From assembly GCA_963772065.1 (NCBI GenBank), contig CAVYVZ010000002.1:186001-250000 (forward strand): a stretch of DNA of 64,000 bases. Reading direction: 5' to 3'. The notes below the pieces were generated by a model, which saw nothing but the letters and a program-made list of their open reading frames with translations, ran no database searches and was not told the origin of the DNA. The DNA comes from CAVYVZ01 sp963772065. GTDB taxonomy: Bacteria > Acidobacteriota > Vicinamibacteria > Vicinamibacterales > UBA2999. This document shows, in pieces, positions 35,417 to 44,929 of this stretch. Position 1 is the first letter of the stretch, and each line of letters opens with the position of its first letter. Made by a program: the position numbers and the translations under genes.

Positions 35417-37823
35417 TTACTGCGGCGTCGGGCTCGTCCTCGGCCCAGCGTGCTTGGCGTACTTGTCGGCCCAGTTCAGCATCTCGGCAACCGTGTGCAG
35501 CACCGATTCGCGCGCCGCGTACCCATGCGCCTCGTGCGGGAGCGTCACGTACCGCACCGTGGCCCCATGGCCCTTCAACGCCATGTAGAAGCGCTCGGTC
35601 TGGATGGGAAAGGTACCGCTGTTGTTATCGGCCTCACCGTGTGTCAGGAGCACGGGCTCTTTGATCTTGTCGGCAAACCAGAACGGCGAGATGCGCGTGT
35701 AGACGTTCGGGGCCTCCCAGAACGTGCGGCTCTCGTTCTGGAAGCCGAAGGGCGTCAGGCTGCGGTTGTACGCCCCGCTCCGCGCGATGCCGGCCCGGAA
35801 GATGTCGGAGTGCGCGAGGAGGTTCGCGGTCATGAACGCGCCGTAGCTGTGGCCGCCGGCGACGACACGGTCGCGATCGGCGACGCCCATTTCGACCACC
35901 GTGTCGACGGCCGCCTGGGCGCTGGACACGAGCTGCTCGACATAGCTATCGTTCGCCGTCTCGCCCGCGCCGACGATCGGCATCGTCGGATTGTCGAGCA
36001 CGGCATAGCCCTGCGTCAGGAAGAGCATGTGCGACGGTCCGTTCACGACCGTGAAGCGGTTCGGCGATCCAATGACCTGGCTCGCGGCGTTGGGGTCGAT
36101 GAATTCGCGCGGGTAGGCCCAGAGGAGCATCGGCAGGCGCTCGCCTTTCCGATAACTCGCGGGCAGGTACAACGTCGCCGAGAGCTGCACGCCGTCGGCG
36201 CGCTTGTAGGTGAGAAGCTGCTTCGTGATGCCGCGCAGCTGCGGCGCTGGATCCGCGAACGCCGTAATCGCCCGTGCCGCCGAGCTGCCCTGCCGTACGA
36301 AGTAGTTCGGCGGATCGGATGGCGATTCCCGCCGCGTCAGAAAGGACGATCCATCATCGGCGAGCAGCGCTGCAACCGGCTCGTAGCTGCGGTCGTCGGA
36401 TTGGAACAGCCGTTCAGTCGCACCCGTTCGAAGGTTGACGCGCGCGAGAAAGGGTCGGTCGCCTTGCGGAGACGCGCCGTCTCCCGTCGTGTAGATCGAG
36501 TCGCCGCTCTGGACGATCGCACCGTATGGCGAGGCGACCCGCGTCAGCGGCGTCCCCGGATCGCCGTACCGATCTTCCGCGCTCCGATCCCAGAGCTTGC
36601 GCGGCGAGCTGCCAGGCGAGTCGAGTACCCACGTTCGAGTCCAGCGCCGGCCGCGGTCGTACTCGTTGACGAGCGCCATGCCCCTCTCCGTCCACGCGAT
36701 CGACCGGAACCGGTATTCGGTTTTGAGGAGCTCCGACGGTTCGCCGCTGAATGGAGCTGACAGCGCGAGGATCCGGTCGCGATGTGCCGCGGGCTTGCGC
36801 GGGTCGCCGCCGTCGAGCGCTTCCGCCCACACGAGCGTGGCCGGCGCGGTCGCCTGCCACGTATAGCTGCGCGGGCCGGGCAGCACGCCGTTGTTGGGAA
36901 CGGTGTCGGCGGTCGGGAGGTCGGCGATGCGGCGGACCACCTGACCCCGCTGGTTCCAGATCTCGACCTCTTTCGGAAAGTCGGATGCCGGCACCAGCCA
37001 TGAGAACGGCCGCTTGATGCGGGCGACGACGATGTACTCGCCGCTTGGAGACGACTCGGCAGTCTCATACAGGCCCGCGGCACCCACGGGCCGCCGCGCG
37101 CCGGTGCCTGCGTCGACGGCTGCGAGCAGGCTCGTGCCGTAGTGACTCGAACAGCGCGGCGTCGTGCGCGCTCGTGAGCAGGTCCTGATAGGTGCGGACG
37201 GGGGCTGGCGTGCCGAGGTTCTCCTGGATGTTCGGGCCGATCGGCACGTCTGGTGTGGCGGGCGCGGAGCCGCGGCTCGGTGGAACGAAGCGGCAGAGGA
37301 GAGACGTGCTGTCGGCGAGCCACTCGCACGGCCGTCCCCACACGGCGTTCAGCGCCGCCGCGCTGATGGCGCGAGCCTGTCCCGTGGCGGCATCGGCCAT
37401 CCAGAGCTCGATGCCCGTGTCGCGCGTATGGGTGAAGGCGAACCGTTTGCCGTCGGGCGAGAACCCGATCCACGAGAGGCGCGCGTTCGGCGGCAGGGTG
37501 ACCTTGATCTCTGCGCCGTCGGCGACGCTGCGCAAAGAGATCGACTTGAGCAGCTGCGCCCGGTGCGGTCCGTTCGTGCGCGGATTGATGCGCATCCCCG
37601 CGAGGCGAAGCATCGGCTGCGCCAGCTCCGCGATCGTCGACATGCTGGTGCGCTCGAGCAGCGCAATCACGTGCCCGGTCGGACTGACCGAGGCCGTCGG
37701 CAACGGCGGCGCGTCGAGGATGTCGACGATCTCCTTCGGCGGCAGCTGGTACTGAGCCAAGCCGGGCTGGGCGGCGACGCAGACGGCGACGACGGCGAGA
37801 ATGACGCGCTGCATGGCTTTCAT
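35417..37823 (-). CDS. S9 family peptidase (DPP IV-like hydrolase), one frameshift
   Basis: Starts at ATG 37823 (or 37814) with signal peptide AVVAVCVAAQPGLAQ. The N-terminal half is a beta-propeller (SPTGHVIALLERTS, SPDGKRFAFTHTRDTG). An extra T near 37145 shifts the frame; restored LFEHYGTSLLAAVDAGTG leads into VGAAGLYETAESSPSGEY. The hydrolase domain has VAGGHSYGAFMTANL (Ser), LTHGEADNNSG (Asp) and LPHEAHGYAARE (His). The restored length is about 800 residues. It resembles glutamyl/prolyl-specific secreted S9 enzymes. Next downstream gene is htrA-like. Confidence 0.88.
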
Positions 37824-37891
37824 GAGGGCTCTTGTAGACCAGCCAAGTGGCGAAGGCAAGCGTTTCGGTGACCTCGGGCTTAGGTGCGAGG

Positions 37892-38227
37892 TCACGAAAC
37901 GTGTTCGTCGAACACGTTCGTGCCGCCGCCATCCCGAGTCGTCCACTTGAAATGCTCGATGATGCGGATTGCCCCGCTGGTCGTGCGGATGACGTCACAG
38001 ACCGAGCGGCCCCCGTGCAGCTCACCTGAGGACTCGCACTGCAGGTATCGAAACACGAGCTTGGTTCCGGACAGCCGTCCGATGAGGCAGCCGCGGTTCA
38101 CGGCACCGCCGCTGTATCTCCCGAACACTCTTGCGCCCCTCTGCATGAAGAGGATTCGCGTGTCGAAACCTACGACCCCCAGTTCGGCGGTCGCGCTCAC
38201 GTACATGCGCAGGCCATTGAGATTCAT
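37892..38227 (-). CDS. Small protein resembling those annotated as N-acetylglutamate synthase
   Basis: 111 residues beginning MNLNGLRMYVSATAELGVVG. FGRYSGGAVNRGCLIGRLSG and FRYLQCESSGELHGGR, then IRIIEHFKWTTRDGGGTNVF, match a widespread small beta-rich family often labelled N-acetylglutamate synthase in databases. The label is weakly founded; the fold has no GNAT motif. It is probably a cytosolic beta-barrel of unknown role. It sits between PhoX-like and S9 genes on the same strand with a 12-base palindrome upstream. Confidence 0.6.
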   Translation of the reverse strand: MNLNGLRMYVSATAELGVVGFDTRILFMQRGARVFGRYSGGAVNRGCLIGRLSGTKLVFRYLQCESSGELHGGRSVCDVIRTTSGAIRIIEHFKWTTRDGGGTNVFDEHVS

Positions 38228-38247
38228 TGCGAGCTCGCCAAAGTTAT

Positions 38248-38259
38248 GCTAAGCTTAGC
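38248..38259. promoter_or_regulatory. 12-base perfect palindrome upstream of the 37892-38227 gene
   Basis: GCTAAGCTTAGC lies 21 bases upstream of the ATG at 38227 and just past the stop of the PhoX-like gene. It is AT-rich compared with its surroundings and overlaps a possible -10-like TATGCT. It may be an operator or part of a promoter; this is only inference. Confidence 0.35.
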
Positions 38260-38265
38260 CATGGC

Positions 38266-39618
38266 TTACAGCCCGCCGTCCGTCCAGGGTCCAGTGACGG
38301 CGAACGTCACTCCTGGCTTCTGGATGTTGAAGAACAGCCATTTCCCATCCGGGCTGTACGTGGCGCCCGCCATCTCGCCGGTCCTGAAGTCGCCGATCAT
38401 GCCGTTCTTCGGGCTCGCGAGCGTGATCGAGTTGCGCGCGAAACGGAAAATCCGTCCGTCGCGCGTGAGCCCGTGCAGACAAGGCGCGACGCCATTGTCC
38501 TCGCAGATGGCGAGGCCGCCGCGAGGGCTGAGGCACACGTTGTCGGGCATGTTCATGAGGTGCTGGCCCGAGGACTCGAACACCAGGCGCAGGCGGTCGC
38601 GCTGCGGATCCAGCTCCCAGACCTGACCGAGGCGGGCATCCCCGCCGTCGGTCGCCGTGATGTACACGCGGCCGTCGCCAAATGACGCGCCCTCGAGGCG
38701 AGAGAAGATCGCCGCGCCCCGGTCGAGGCCCTGCATCCGGACTCCATTCGCGTCGCCGCGTGCCGGATCGACGTGCGGGCGGTTCGGTTCCGGGATGTCG
38801 ATCCAATGCACTCCGTAGCTGACGCCGTCGCGCTGCCCGCGGCCTGTGTCGAAGCGCGGCCGGCCGTCGATGGCGAGCATCTGCAGCCGACCGCCGTCGG
38901 CCAGACGTTCCGGCGTTCTCGGAATGAAGCGGTACAGCCCGGCCTGCGCGCGATCCTCGGTCTGGTACACGATGCCCGTCCTCGGATCGATGGCGGTTGC
39001 CTCGTGAACGAAGCACCCCATCGCTTCGAGCGGTTCGGGGTCCGACACTCCCGATGGTGAGACCTCGAAGATGTATCCGTGCTGCCTCGTCGTGGGGTTC
39101 TGCGGTCCGGGACCCACGACCGTTTCCTCGCAGGTGAGCCAGGTGCCCCAGGGGGTCGAACCGCCCGCGCAGTTGCGAAACGTGCCAGACAGGCTCGGAC
39201 CCATGCTGATGACGCGTTCGGTCCTCGGGTCGAAGACGATCGTGGTGGTGCCGCCGCCTGCCTGCGGATCGTACGGCCGGTCGCCAAACGCGGGCGACGC
39301 GCCCACCTCGTGATTGTGTACCAGCACGATCGTGCCGCCGGGGCCGGCAAACGCCGCCATGCCGTCGTGCGCGTGCGGCGTCGGCCTCCCGTTGTCCATC
39401 GGGTCGCCCGCCCAGCCGAACGTCAGGTAGCGGAACCCTTCGGGAAGCTCCAGAAGCGGCAATCCCGTCGTCGTGTCGTGCACCGCATGGAGTTCGCCGT
39501 ATCCGAGGCGATCGGCCACAGGCATGCCCATCGCCACGCGAGATCGCAGAGCCTCGAGCGGTGTCGCGAACGCCGCCAGTCCCGTCGTCAGAAGAAAGGA
39601 ACGCCGCGAGATGGACAT
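38266..39618 (-). CDS. PhoX-like / DUF839 Tat-exported phosphatase-family protein
   Basis: 450 residues from ATG 39618. MSISRRSFLLTTGLAAFATP is a canonical Tat leader. The beta-propeller body has GGTIVLVHNHEVG, NCAGGSTPWGTWLTCEETV (the calcium/iron-site Cys and Glu of PhoX), CFVHEATAIDPRTG and MNMPDNVCLSPRGGLAICED, the usual DUF839 landmarks. Marine PhoX enzymes are iron-calcium alkaline phosphatases; many DUF839 relatives are untested. No pho box or phosphate transporter is nearby. Confidence 0.85.
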   Translation of the reverse strand: MSISRRSFLLTTGLAAFATPLEALRSRVAMGMPVADRLGYGELHAVHDTTTGLPLLELPEGFRYLTFGWAGDPMDNGRPTPHAHDGMAAFAGPGGTIVLVHNHEVGASPAFGDRPYDPQAGGGTTTIVFDPRTERVISMGPSLSGTFRNCAGGSTPWGTWLTCEETVVGPGPQNPTTRQHGYIFEVSPSGVSDPEPLEAMGCFVHEATAIDPRTGIVYQTEDRAQAGLYRFIPRTPERLADGGRLQMLAIDGRPRFDTGRGQRDGVSYGVHWIDIPEPNRPHVDPARGDANGVRMQGLDRGAAIFSRLEGASFGDGRVYITATDGGDARLGQVWELDPQRDRLRLVFESSGQHLMNMPDNVCLSPRGGLAICEDNGVAPCLHGLTRDGRIFRFARNSITLASPKNGMIGDFRTGEMAGATYSPDGKWLFFNIQKPGVTFAVTGPWTDGGL

Positions 39619-39631
39619 AGGCCCTGTGATC

Positions 39632-40123
39632 TTACCGTTCCGGGAAGTAAAAGAGATCGTGCTGGCCGGGCGGCTCCTGCCCGGCGTTGCGCACGGCATA
39701 CGCGATCTGCGCTGTGTGGCGAATCTCGTGAAGCAAGATGTGTGTGGCCAGCCGCCGTTTCGTCATCGTCTGCGTCCCCGACTGCACCGCGATGGTCAGC
39801 ACCGCACGGGACGCGTCGACGTCGAGCTCCCCGAGGCAACGCCGGAGATCGGCGCGAACGAGGTCGGCGTATTCGAACAGCGATTTCCAATCGCCCTGCT
39901 TCACCCCCGTTGAATCCGGGGGCGTTGCTCCTTCCAGGCGGGAGAGGTGGCGGCGTTCGACGAGAAACACATGGTCGAACAGCGATCCGATGGTGGGGAA
40001 TCGTCCGCCCGCCTGGAACGGCAGGTCGATGCACTGGGGCGCGGCGGCGATCCATTCGCGCCACTTCTGCCGCTCGTGGTCGGTATAGTCGAGCAGCTCG
40101 CGAAGCTCCACCGACGGCGTCAT
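39632..40123 (-). CDS. DinB-family four-helix metal-binding protein
   Basis: 163 residues. The DinB pattern of three spaced His is seen: SLFDHVFLVERRHLSRLEG and THILLHEIRHTAQIAYAVR. Arginine and tryptophan positions (DHERQKWREWI) fit the first helix. The family includes thiol transferases and damage-induced proteins with unknown substrate. ATG 40123 overlaps the stop of the upstream M16 gene (ATGA), so it is coupled to the peptidase pair. Confidence 0.82.
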   Translation of the reverse strand: MTPSVELRELLDYTDHERQKWREWIAAAPQCIDLPFQAGGRFPTIGSLFDHVFLVERRHLSRLEGATPPDSTGVKQGDWKSLFEYADLVRADLRRCLGELDVDASRAVLTIAVQSGTQTMTKRRLATHILLHEIRHTAQIAYAVRNAGQEPPGQHDLFYFPER

Positions 40124-41618
40124 TGCTCGATCGCCTCCTGCACACTCATCACCTTGACCGGGCCGAGCTTCAGCGCGCGAACCGGCCCGTCGATTGTCTT
40201 CGCGTCGCCGACCACGATGACCAGAAACTTCGCCGGCTGCACGAAGGTCGCCGCCGCCTTTTGAACAGCCGCGGGCGTCACCGACTGAATCCGTGCCACG
40301 TACTGCTCGAAATAATCCTCGGGGAGGCGATAGACGATCATCTCCTCGATGCGGCGTGAGAGGTCGCCGGTCGTCTCGAAGTCGGCAGGGAAGCCGAGCG
40401 CGAGGTAGTTCTTTGCCTTCGTCAGCTCCTCGCCCGGAATCGGCTTCTGAATCCCCTCGAGCTCGTTGAAGAACTCCCTCAACGCCTCCGCTGTCTTGTC
40501 GGACTGGACGCCCGCGGCTGCGACGAACGGTCCCGCCGAGAGGCGCATGTCGAATGCCGAGCTCGCGCCGTATGCGTAGCCGTGCGTCTCCCGCAGGTTC
40601 TGGTTCAGGCGCGAGGTGAAGGAGCCGCCAAGCACGGTGTTCAGGACGACGAGCGTGAAGTAGTCGGGCGTCGATCGCGGGACGCCAACCCACCCGATTC
40701 GGATCTGCGACTGCTCGGCGCCCGGCTTGTCGACGATGTAGATCTCGCGGCGGGCCCGCTGCGGCGCGAGTGGAATCGCCGCGCGCGCTTTCGCCGATCC
40801 CTTCCACGCGCCAAACTGCTGCTCGAGCATCGGCAGAGCGGTGTCCATCCGCACGTCGCCGACCACGATCAGTGTCGCGTTCGACGGTGCGTAGAACGCC
40901 GCATGGAATTCACGGAGGTCGTCCGCGGTGAGCCCTTTGAGCGCGCCCGGCGTGCCGATCGCCCCCGTCCCGTATCGATGCGCCGAGCCGAAGAGCAGAC
41001 GGCTGAAGACGATGGACGCGATCGACGCGGGATCGTCCTGCGCCTGCAGCAGCGACGTCAGCCGCTCCTGGCGCAGCCGCTCGAGGTCCTGCTGCGGGAA
41101 CGTCGGGCGCAGCGCCACGTCGGCCATGATCGGGAGCGCCTGGGTGAGGCGTGCCACGGGCACGTTCAGGCGGATGCTCGACGCGTCGAACGAGCTGCTG
41201 GTCTGGAGCTCGGCTCCGAGAAAGTCGATCGCGTCGGCGATCTCGAGCGACGAGCGGACGCCCGCACCCTCGTCGAGCATCGCGGCCATCAGGCTGGCGA
41301 CGCCGGGCTTGCCCGCAGGGTCGTCGCTGCTGCCGGCTTGGATCAACAGGTTGACCTGCACGAGCGGCACTTCGTGCGCCTCGATCAACCAGACGGGCAG
41401 GCCGTTCGACAACGCCCGCTTCTGGATCTGCGGAAGCGTGAGCTTGGGCGGCGGGCCCAGTGCGGGTGGCTTGCTGCGATCGGGTGGCGTTGTGCCGCGA
41501 GGGCAGGCAGCGTTCCGACGCCAACCACGAAAAACACAAATCCACGAAATGGAGCACAAGCGACGTTTCGTGTGCTTCGTGCATTTCGTGGTTCGTTTCG
41601 ATCCAATCGAGTCGACAT
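40120..41618 (-). CDS. M16 peptidase, non-catalytic partner subunit; signal peptide in another frame
   Basis: The mature part reads PDRSKPPALGPPPKLTLPQI, LSNGLPVWLIEAHEVPLVQV and LMAAMLDEGAG, and lacks the HxxEH zinc motif; this is the usual inactive partner of an M16 pair. Later RLNQNLRETHGYAYGASSAF is the conserved C-terminal motif. Its apparent signal peptide, FVFFVVGVGTLPALAAQ, lies in another frame; adding one A near 41490 joins it as AQTPPDRSKPP. The likely start is ATG 41618, 11 bases after the stop of the active M16 gene. A CACGAA-type repeat at 41520-41604 falls inside this leader-coding stretch. About 500 residues. Confidence 0.8.
41520..41604. repeat. CACGAA-word inverted repeat within the M16 leader region
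   Basis: CAACCACGAAAAACACAAAT with CCACGAAATGG pairs with CGTTTCGTGTGCTTCGTGCA and TTTCGTGGTT. It lies within the apparent 5' coding segment of the inactive M16 partner. Confidence 0.85.
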
Positions 41619-41629
41619 CGCCGCTCCGC

Positions 41630-42973
41630 TCACTTTTTGGCCTCCGGAACCACGGTGAGCTCCACCCGCCGATCGGCCGGGAGCCACTTGCGCAGCACCG
41701 CCTGAACATCTGCCGGCGTGAGCGACGTGTATCGGGCGAGGTCTTCGGCAAAGAAGTCAGGATTTCCGCCCGCGAAGTAGTACGCGTTCAGCTGATTCGC
41801 CTTTCCGCTGAAACCGCCGACACGTTCCATCTGACGATAAAACGACGCCTCGATCTCGTTGATCGCGCGCTCGACTTCGCGGCTGTCAGGAGGGTCACGC
41901 CGCAGCTTGTCCAGCTCCTCGTCGATCGCCTTCTGCAGCTCTTCGGCGGTGTGTCCGGGCCGCGCGGTTGCCATGACGAGGAACATGCTGCCGAGGCTTT
42001 GCGACTCTTGAAACGCGGACACATCCTGCGCGATTTGCGTGTCGTACACGAGCCGCTTGTAGAGCCGTGAGTTCTTGCCGCCGGCGAGGATAGACGCCAC
42101 GACGTCGAGCGTGGCGTCGGCCGGCGAGTACGCCGGCGGTGTGACCCACGCCAGATGCAGGCGCGGCAGCTGCACCTGGTCCGTCAGCGTCTTCCGCTTG
42201 ACCTCCGTGAGATATGCGCTCTGGGGCGGAAGCGGCGGCACGGGCTCGCCGCGCGGGATCTCCGAAAACCACTTCTCCACGAGCTTCTGCGTCGCATCCA
42301 GGTCGATGTCGCCGGCGATGACAAGGCTGGCGTTGTTCGGGGCGTAGTACTTCTTGAAGAACGCCACGACGTCCTCGTAGCTCGCGGCGGTCAGGTCCTC
42401 CATGTGGCCGATGGTGGGCCAGCTGTACGGATGCTCCGGCGGAAAGAGCAGCTGGGTGAGCTCGATGAACGCCATCCCGTACGGCCGGTTCTCGTAACTC
42501 TGACGCCGTTCGTTCTTCACGACATCGCGCTGGCCGTCGACGCGCGCGGGCGACATCGTATCGAGGAGGTAGCCCATGCGGTCGGACTCGAGGAACAGCG
42601 CCAGCTCCAGCGCGTTCGCCGGCACGTCGATGATGTAGTTCGTGCGGTCGTTCTCGGTGGACCCGTTGTTGTTGGCGCCCGCGGCCTCGAGCAGCGTGTC
42701 GAACTCGCCTTCCTTCACGTGCTTCGAGCCCTCGAACATGAGGTGTTCGAAGAGATGCGCGAAGCCGGTTCGCCCGGGGCGCTCATTGGCGGAGCCCACG
42801 TAGTACCAGACGTTCACGCCGACCACAGGCACGCTGCGGTCCTGATGGAGGATGACCGTGAGGCCGTTTTCGAGCGTGAACAATCTATACGGAACCTGCA
42901 GCGGCGCCTGGGCACCCAGACACACCTGGCCGGCCATCAAGGCCGCCGTCAGCACAGTCCAGGGACACCTCAT
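41630..42973 (-). CDS. M16 zinc peptidase (processing-peptidase/PqqF-like), active subunit
   Basis: 447 residues with signal peptide MRCPWTVLTAALMAGQVCLG. The inverted zinc motif HLFEHLMFEGSKHV (HxxEH) is followed about 75 residues later by the Glu of ENRPYGMAFIELTQLLF. GANNNGSTENDRTNY is the typical substrate-groove segment. With the inactive partner downstream it should form a heterodimer that degrades peptides in the periplasm. Intact over its length. Confidence 0.93.
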   Translation of the reverse strand: MRCPWTVLTAALMAGQVCLGAQAPLQVPYRLFTLENGLTVILHQDRSVPVVGVNVWYYVGSANERPGRTGFAHLFEHLMFEGSKHVKEGEFDTLLEAAGANNNGSTENDRTNYIIDVPANALELALFLESDRMGYLLDTMSPARVDGQRDVVKNERRQSYENRPYGMAFIELTQLLFPPEHPYSWPTIGHMEDLTAASYEDVVAFFKKYYAPNNASLVIAGDIDLDATQKLVEKWFSEIPRGEPVPPLPPQSAYLTEVKRKTLTDQVQLPRLHLAWVTPPAYSPADATLDVVASILAGGKNSRLYKRLVYDTQIAQDVSAFQESQSLGSMFLVMATARPGHTAEELQKAIDEELDKLRRDPPDSREVERAINEIEASFYRQMERVGGFSGKANQLNAYYFAGGNPDFFAEDLARYTSLTPADVQAVLRKWLPADRRVELTVVPEAKK

Positions 42974-42982
42974 GAGGACATT

Positions 42983-43030
42983 CTAGGCGTAGTTCGTGGT
43001 TCGTCGCTCGTGGTTCGTCCCTTGCACTCG
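42983..43030. repeat. Short GTTCGTGGTTCGTC repeat
   Basis: TAGTTCGTGGTTCGTCGCTC with GTGGTTCGTCC is a small member of the AACGAACC word family. It lies in the 198-base gap between the M16 and LysM genes, which start divergently; no gene is seen in the rest of the gap. Confidence 0.7.
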
Positions 43031-43171
43031 AACCGAGTGAAACGCCAATAGCGGTTGGAGAAAGCATGAGGTCTGACCAATGCCACGCGCGTCGTGATGT
43101 GGCTGGTGCGCGGCGACGCTCGAACGGGCCTCGGCTGGAATGGCGTCATGGAATTCGGAAGGAGAGCATCA

Positions 43172-43588
43172 ATGGGACTGCGTGAAAAATACAACCATGC
43201 GATTCAGACGGCGAAACAGATCCGCTTCGACGGTTCGGCCGAGGAGCGCGAGGGCAAGCTCCACTTCAGCGGCACGGTCAACTCCGAGGACGAGAAGAAC
43301 CAGATCTGGAATGCGCTGAAGACGATCCCCGACTGGCAGAAGGAGGTAGTCGCCGACATCAAGGTGCGGCCTGGAGCGCAGCAGCCGGCGCAAAAGGGGG
43401 GCACCGCGGGCGGCGGCGAAACCTACACGGTGCAGGCCGGCGACACGCTGAGTGCCATCGCCAAGAAACATCTCGGCGACGCCAACGCGTACATGGAGAT
43501 CTTCAACGCCAACCGCGATCAGTTGACGGATCCCGACAAGATAAAGCCGGGCCAGGTGCTGAAGATTCCGGCGCACGCCCGAAAATAG
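43172..43588 (+). CDS. BON-like/LysM protein (peptidoglycan-binding, YgaU-like)
   Basis: 138 residues from ATG 43172, chosen for GGAGAG eight bases upstream; upstream in-frame ATGs lack one. Residues 10-65 resemble a BON-type domain (GKLHFSGTVNSEDEKNQIWN). The LysM domain is ETYTVQAGDTLSAIAKKHLG with IKPGQVLKIP. E. coli YgaU (Kbp) has the same two-domain layout and binds potassium. No signal peptide is visible, which also fits that group. Confidence 0.85.
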   Translation: MGLREKYNHAIQTAKQIRFDGSAEEREGKLHFSGTVNSEDEKNQIWNALKTIPDWQKEVVADIKVRPGAQQPAQKGGTAGGGETYTVQAGDTLSAIAKKHLGDANAYMEIFNANRDQLTDPDKIKPGQVLKIPAHARK

Positions 43589-43642
43589 CCTGCTGAGCCG
43601 ATCGCGGGCTCCTCTGCACATTGAGCTGCAGAGGAGCCCATC

Positions 43643-44314
43643 GTGACCCGCCAGATTCCCATCCTGTTCGTCGCGACATTCCTGGTCACACACGCCGCAG
43701 CCGCTCAGAGCATCTCGCTGGTCCCGTCTGATCCAAAACGCTGGGATACGAGCGTCACGATCGGTTGGCTCGGCGGCAACAAGGAGGAGATCGGCGGCGA
43801 CTGGGACCAGTGGTACGACACGTTCGCCACGTCGGTCGAAATCGGCCGCTACTGGACGCGTCACCTCAAGACCGACCTCGGTGCAACGCTCACGACCGAG
43901 GGCGACGTGTACTCACAGGAGCAGTTCACCGTACCGGGCCAGTCGTTCCCGGTCTTCTTCTCACGCCAGCATCGCTTCGGCGTCAAGGCGCTGCACCTGT
44001 CCGCGGCGTATCAGTTCCTGGAGAACACATGGGTGCACCCGTTCGTCGGCGCGGGCGTGCAGCTCGCCTGGGAACGTCACCGCACCGAGACGCCGTTTCC
44101 CACGGCCTTCGGTCGTGATGGACGAGGGCCGTTTACGGTGCCGCCCCTCGCCGAAATCGATCGCGCGAGGTTCGATTCCCGGCCGTTCGTGACGGGCGGC
44201 GCCAAGTTCTACGTCGCCGAGCACGGCTTCATCCGCACCGATCTGTCGGCCGCATTCGACGGCCGCGGGACGCAGCGCGTCTGGTGGCGCGTCGGCGGCG
44301 GCATGGATTTCTAG
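43643..44314 (+). CDS. Outer-membrane beta-barrel protein, small
   Basis: 223 residues from GTG 43643 with GAGGAG upstream and signal peptide ending HAAAAQS. Alternating strands with aromatic girdle residues (WDTSVTIGWLGG, FATSVEIGRYWTRHLKTDLG, FVGAGVQLAWERH) end in WWRVGGGMDF, a C-terminal Phe as required for BAM recognition. It is of the OmpA-N/OmpW size class, function unknown. Confidence 0.7.
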   Translation: MTRQIPILFVATFLVTHAAAAQSISLVPSDPKRWDTSVTIGWLGGNKEEIGGDWDQWYDTFATSVEIGRYWTRHLKTDLGATLTTEGDVYSQEQFTVPGQSFPVFFSRQHRFGVKALHLSAAYQFLENTWVHPFVGAGVQLAWERHRTETPFPTAFGRDGRGPFTVPPLAEIDRARFDSRPFVTGGAKFYVAEHGFIRTDLSAAFDGRGTQRVWWRVGGGMDF

Positions 44315-44356
44315 GCAGGACGATTTGCAGGAGGACATTGTTTGAAGGAGAACACC

Positions 44357-44749
44357 GTGAACGGCACTCGACTCACACGCCTCGTCACGTGCGCGCTCGT
44401 TGCGCTGCTGGCGCTGCCGCCACGAATCGACGCGCAGGTCGTGGGTCCTGAAATCTGGCGATCGTTTGCCGAGAGCCTCGAGCCAGGGAAGGTGCTCGTC
44501 ATCCGGCTCAAGAAGGGGCCGCGATTCAAGGCGACACTGCTCCACGTGTCATCCGACGCGATGACCGTTCAGCCGAAGACCCGCGCGGCGGTACCGCCGC
44601 AGCGCGTGCCATTCGATGCGATCGAGACGCTGGAGCTGGATCGGAGCAAAGGGATCGGCATCGGCAAGGCGGTCGCAATCGGCGCGGGCGTCGCTGCCGG
44701 CGCCTGGCTCGCGCTCATGGCGCTCGCATTCGCAGTATGGGGGGACTAA
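44357..44749 (+). CDS. Hypothetical envelope protein
   Basis: 130 residues from GTG 44357 (AAGGAG upstream; a TTG at 44342 is less likely). Signal peptide ends PRIDAQV. A compact beta part (VLVIRLKKGPRFKATLLHVS, VQPKTRAAVPPQRVPFDAIE) looks like a small SH3/LSm-like barrel of secreted DUFs, then a Gly/Ala-rich hydrophobic end (GKAVAIGAGVAAGAWLALMA) makes one membrane span. No function can be given. It follows the barrel gene by about 40 bases. Confidence 0.5.
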   Translation: MNGTRLTRLVTCALVALLALPPRIDAQVVGPEIWRSFAESLEPGKVLVIRLKKGPRFKATLLHVSSDAMTVQPKTRAAVPPQRVPFDAIETLELDRSKGIGIGKAVAIGAGVAAGAWLALMALAFAVWGD

Positions 44750-44795
44750 CTCAGAGCGTTCGTCGGCCCCCGATCGTTCACAGACCACACGACCA

Positions 44796-44882
44796 GGCCC
44801 ACCCGAACCAGAACCGACGAACCAAGGAACCGACGAACCCACGAACCCACGAACCCACGAACCAACGAACCAACGAACGTGC
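44796..44882. repeat. Tandem ACGAACCC/ACGAACCA words
   Basis: About ten direct copies of an 8-9 base word (ACGAACCCACGAACCAACGA) precede the icd gene. The units abut, without spacers, so this is not a CRISPR. Confidence 0.9.
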
Positions 44883-44929
44883 TGTTTTTGAGTACAATTT
44901 CCTGTTTCAGAAGCGCAGGAGATTGTTGA

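Noticed and set aside
44796..44882. Possible CRISPR array
   Set aside because: The 8-9 base units are contiguous and degenerate, with no spacers and no cas gene.
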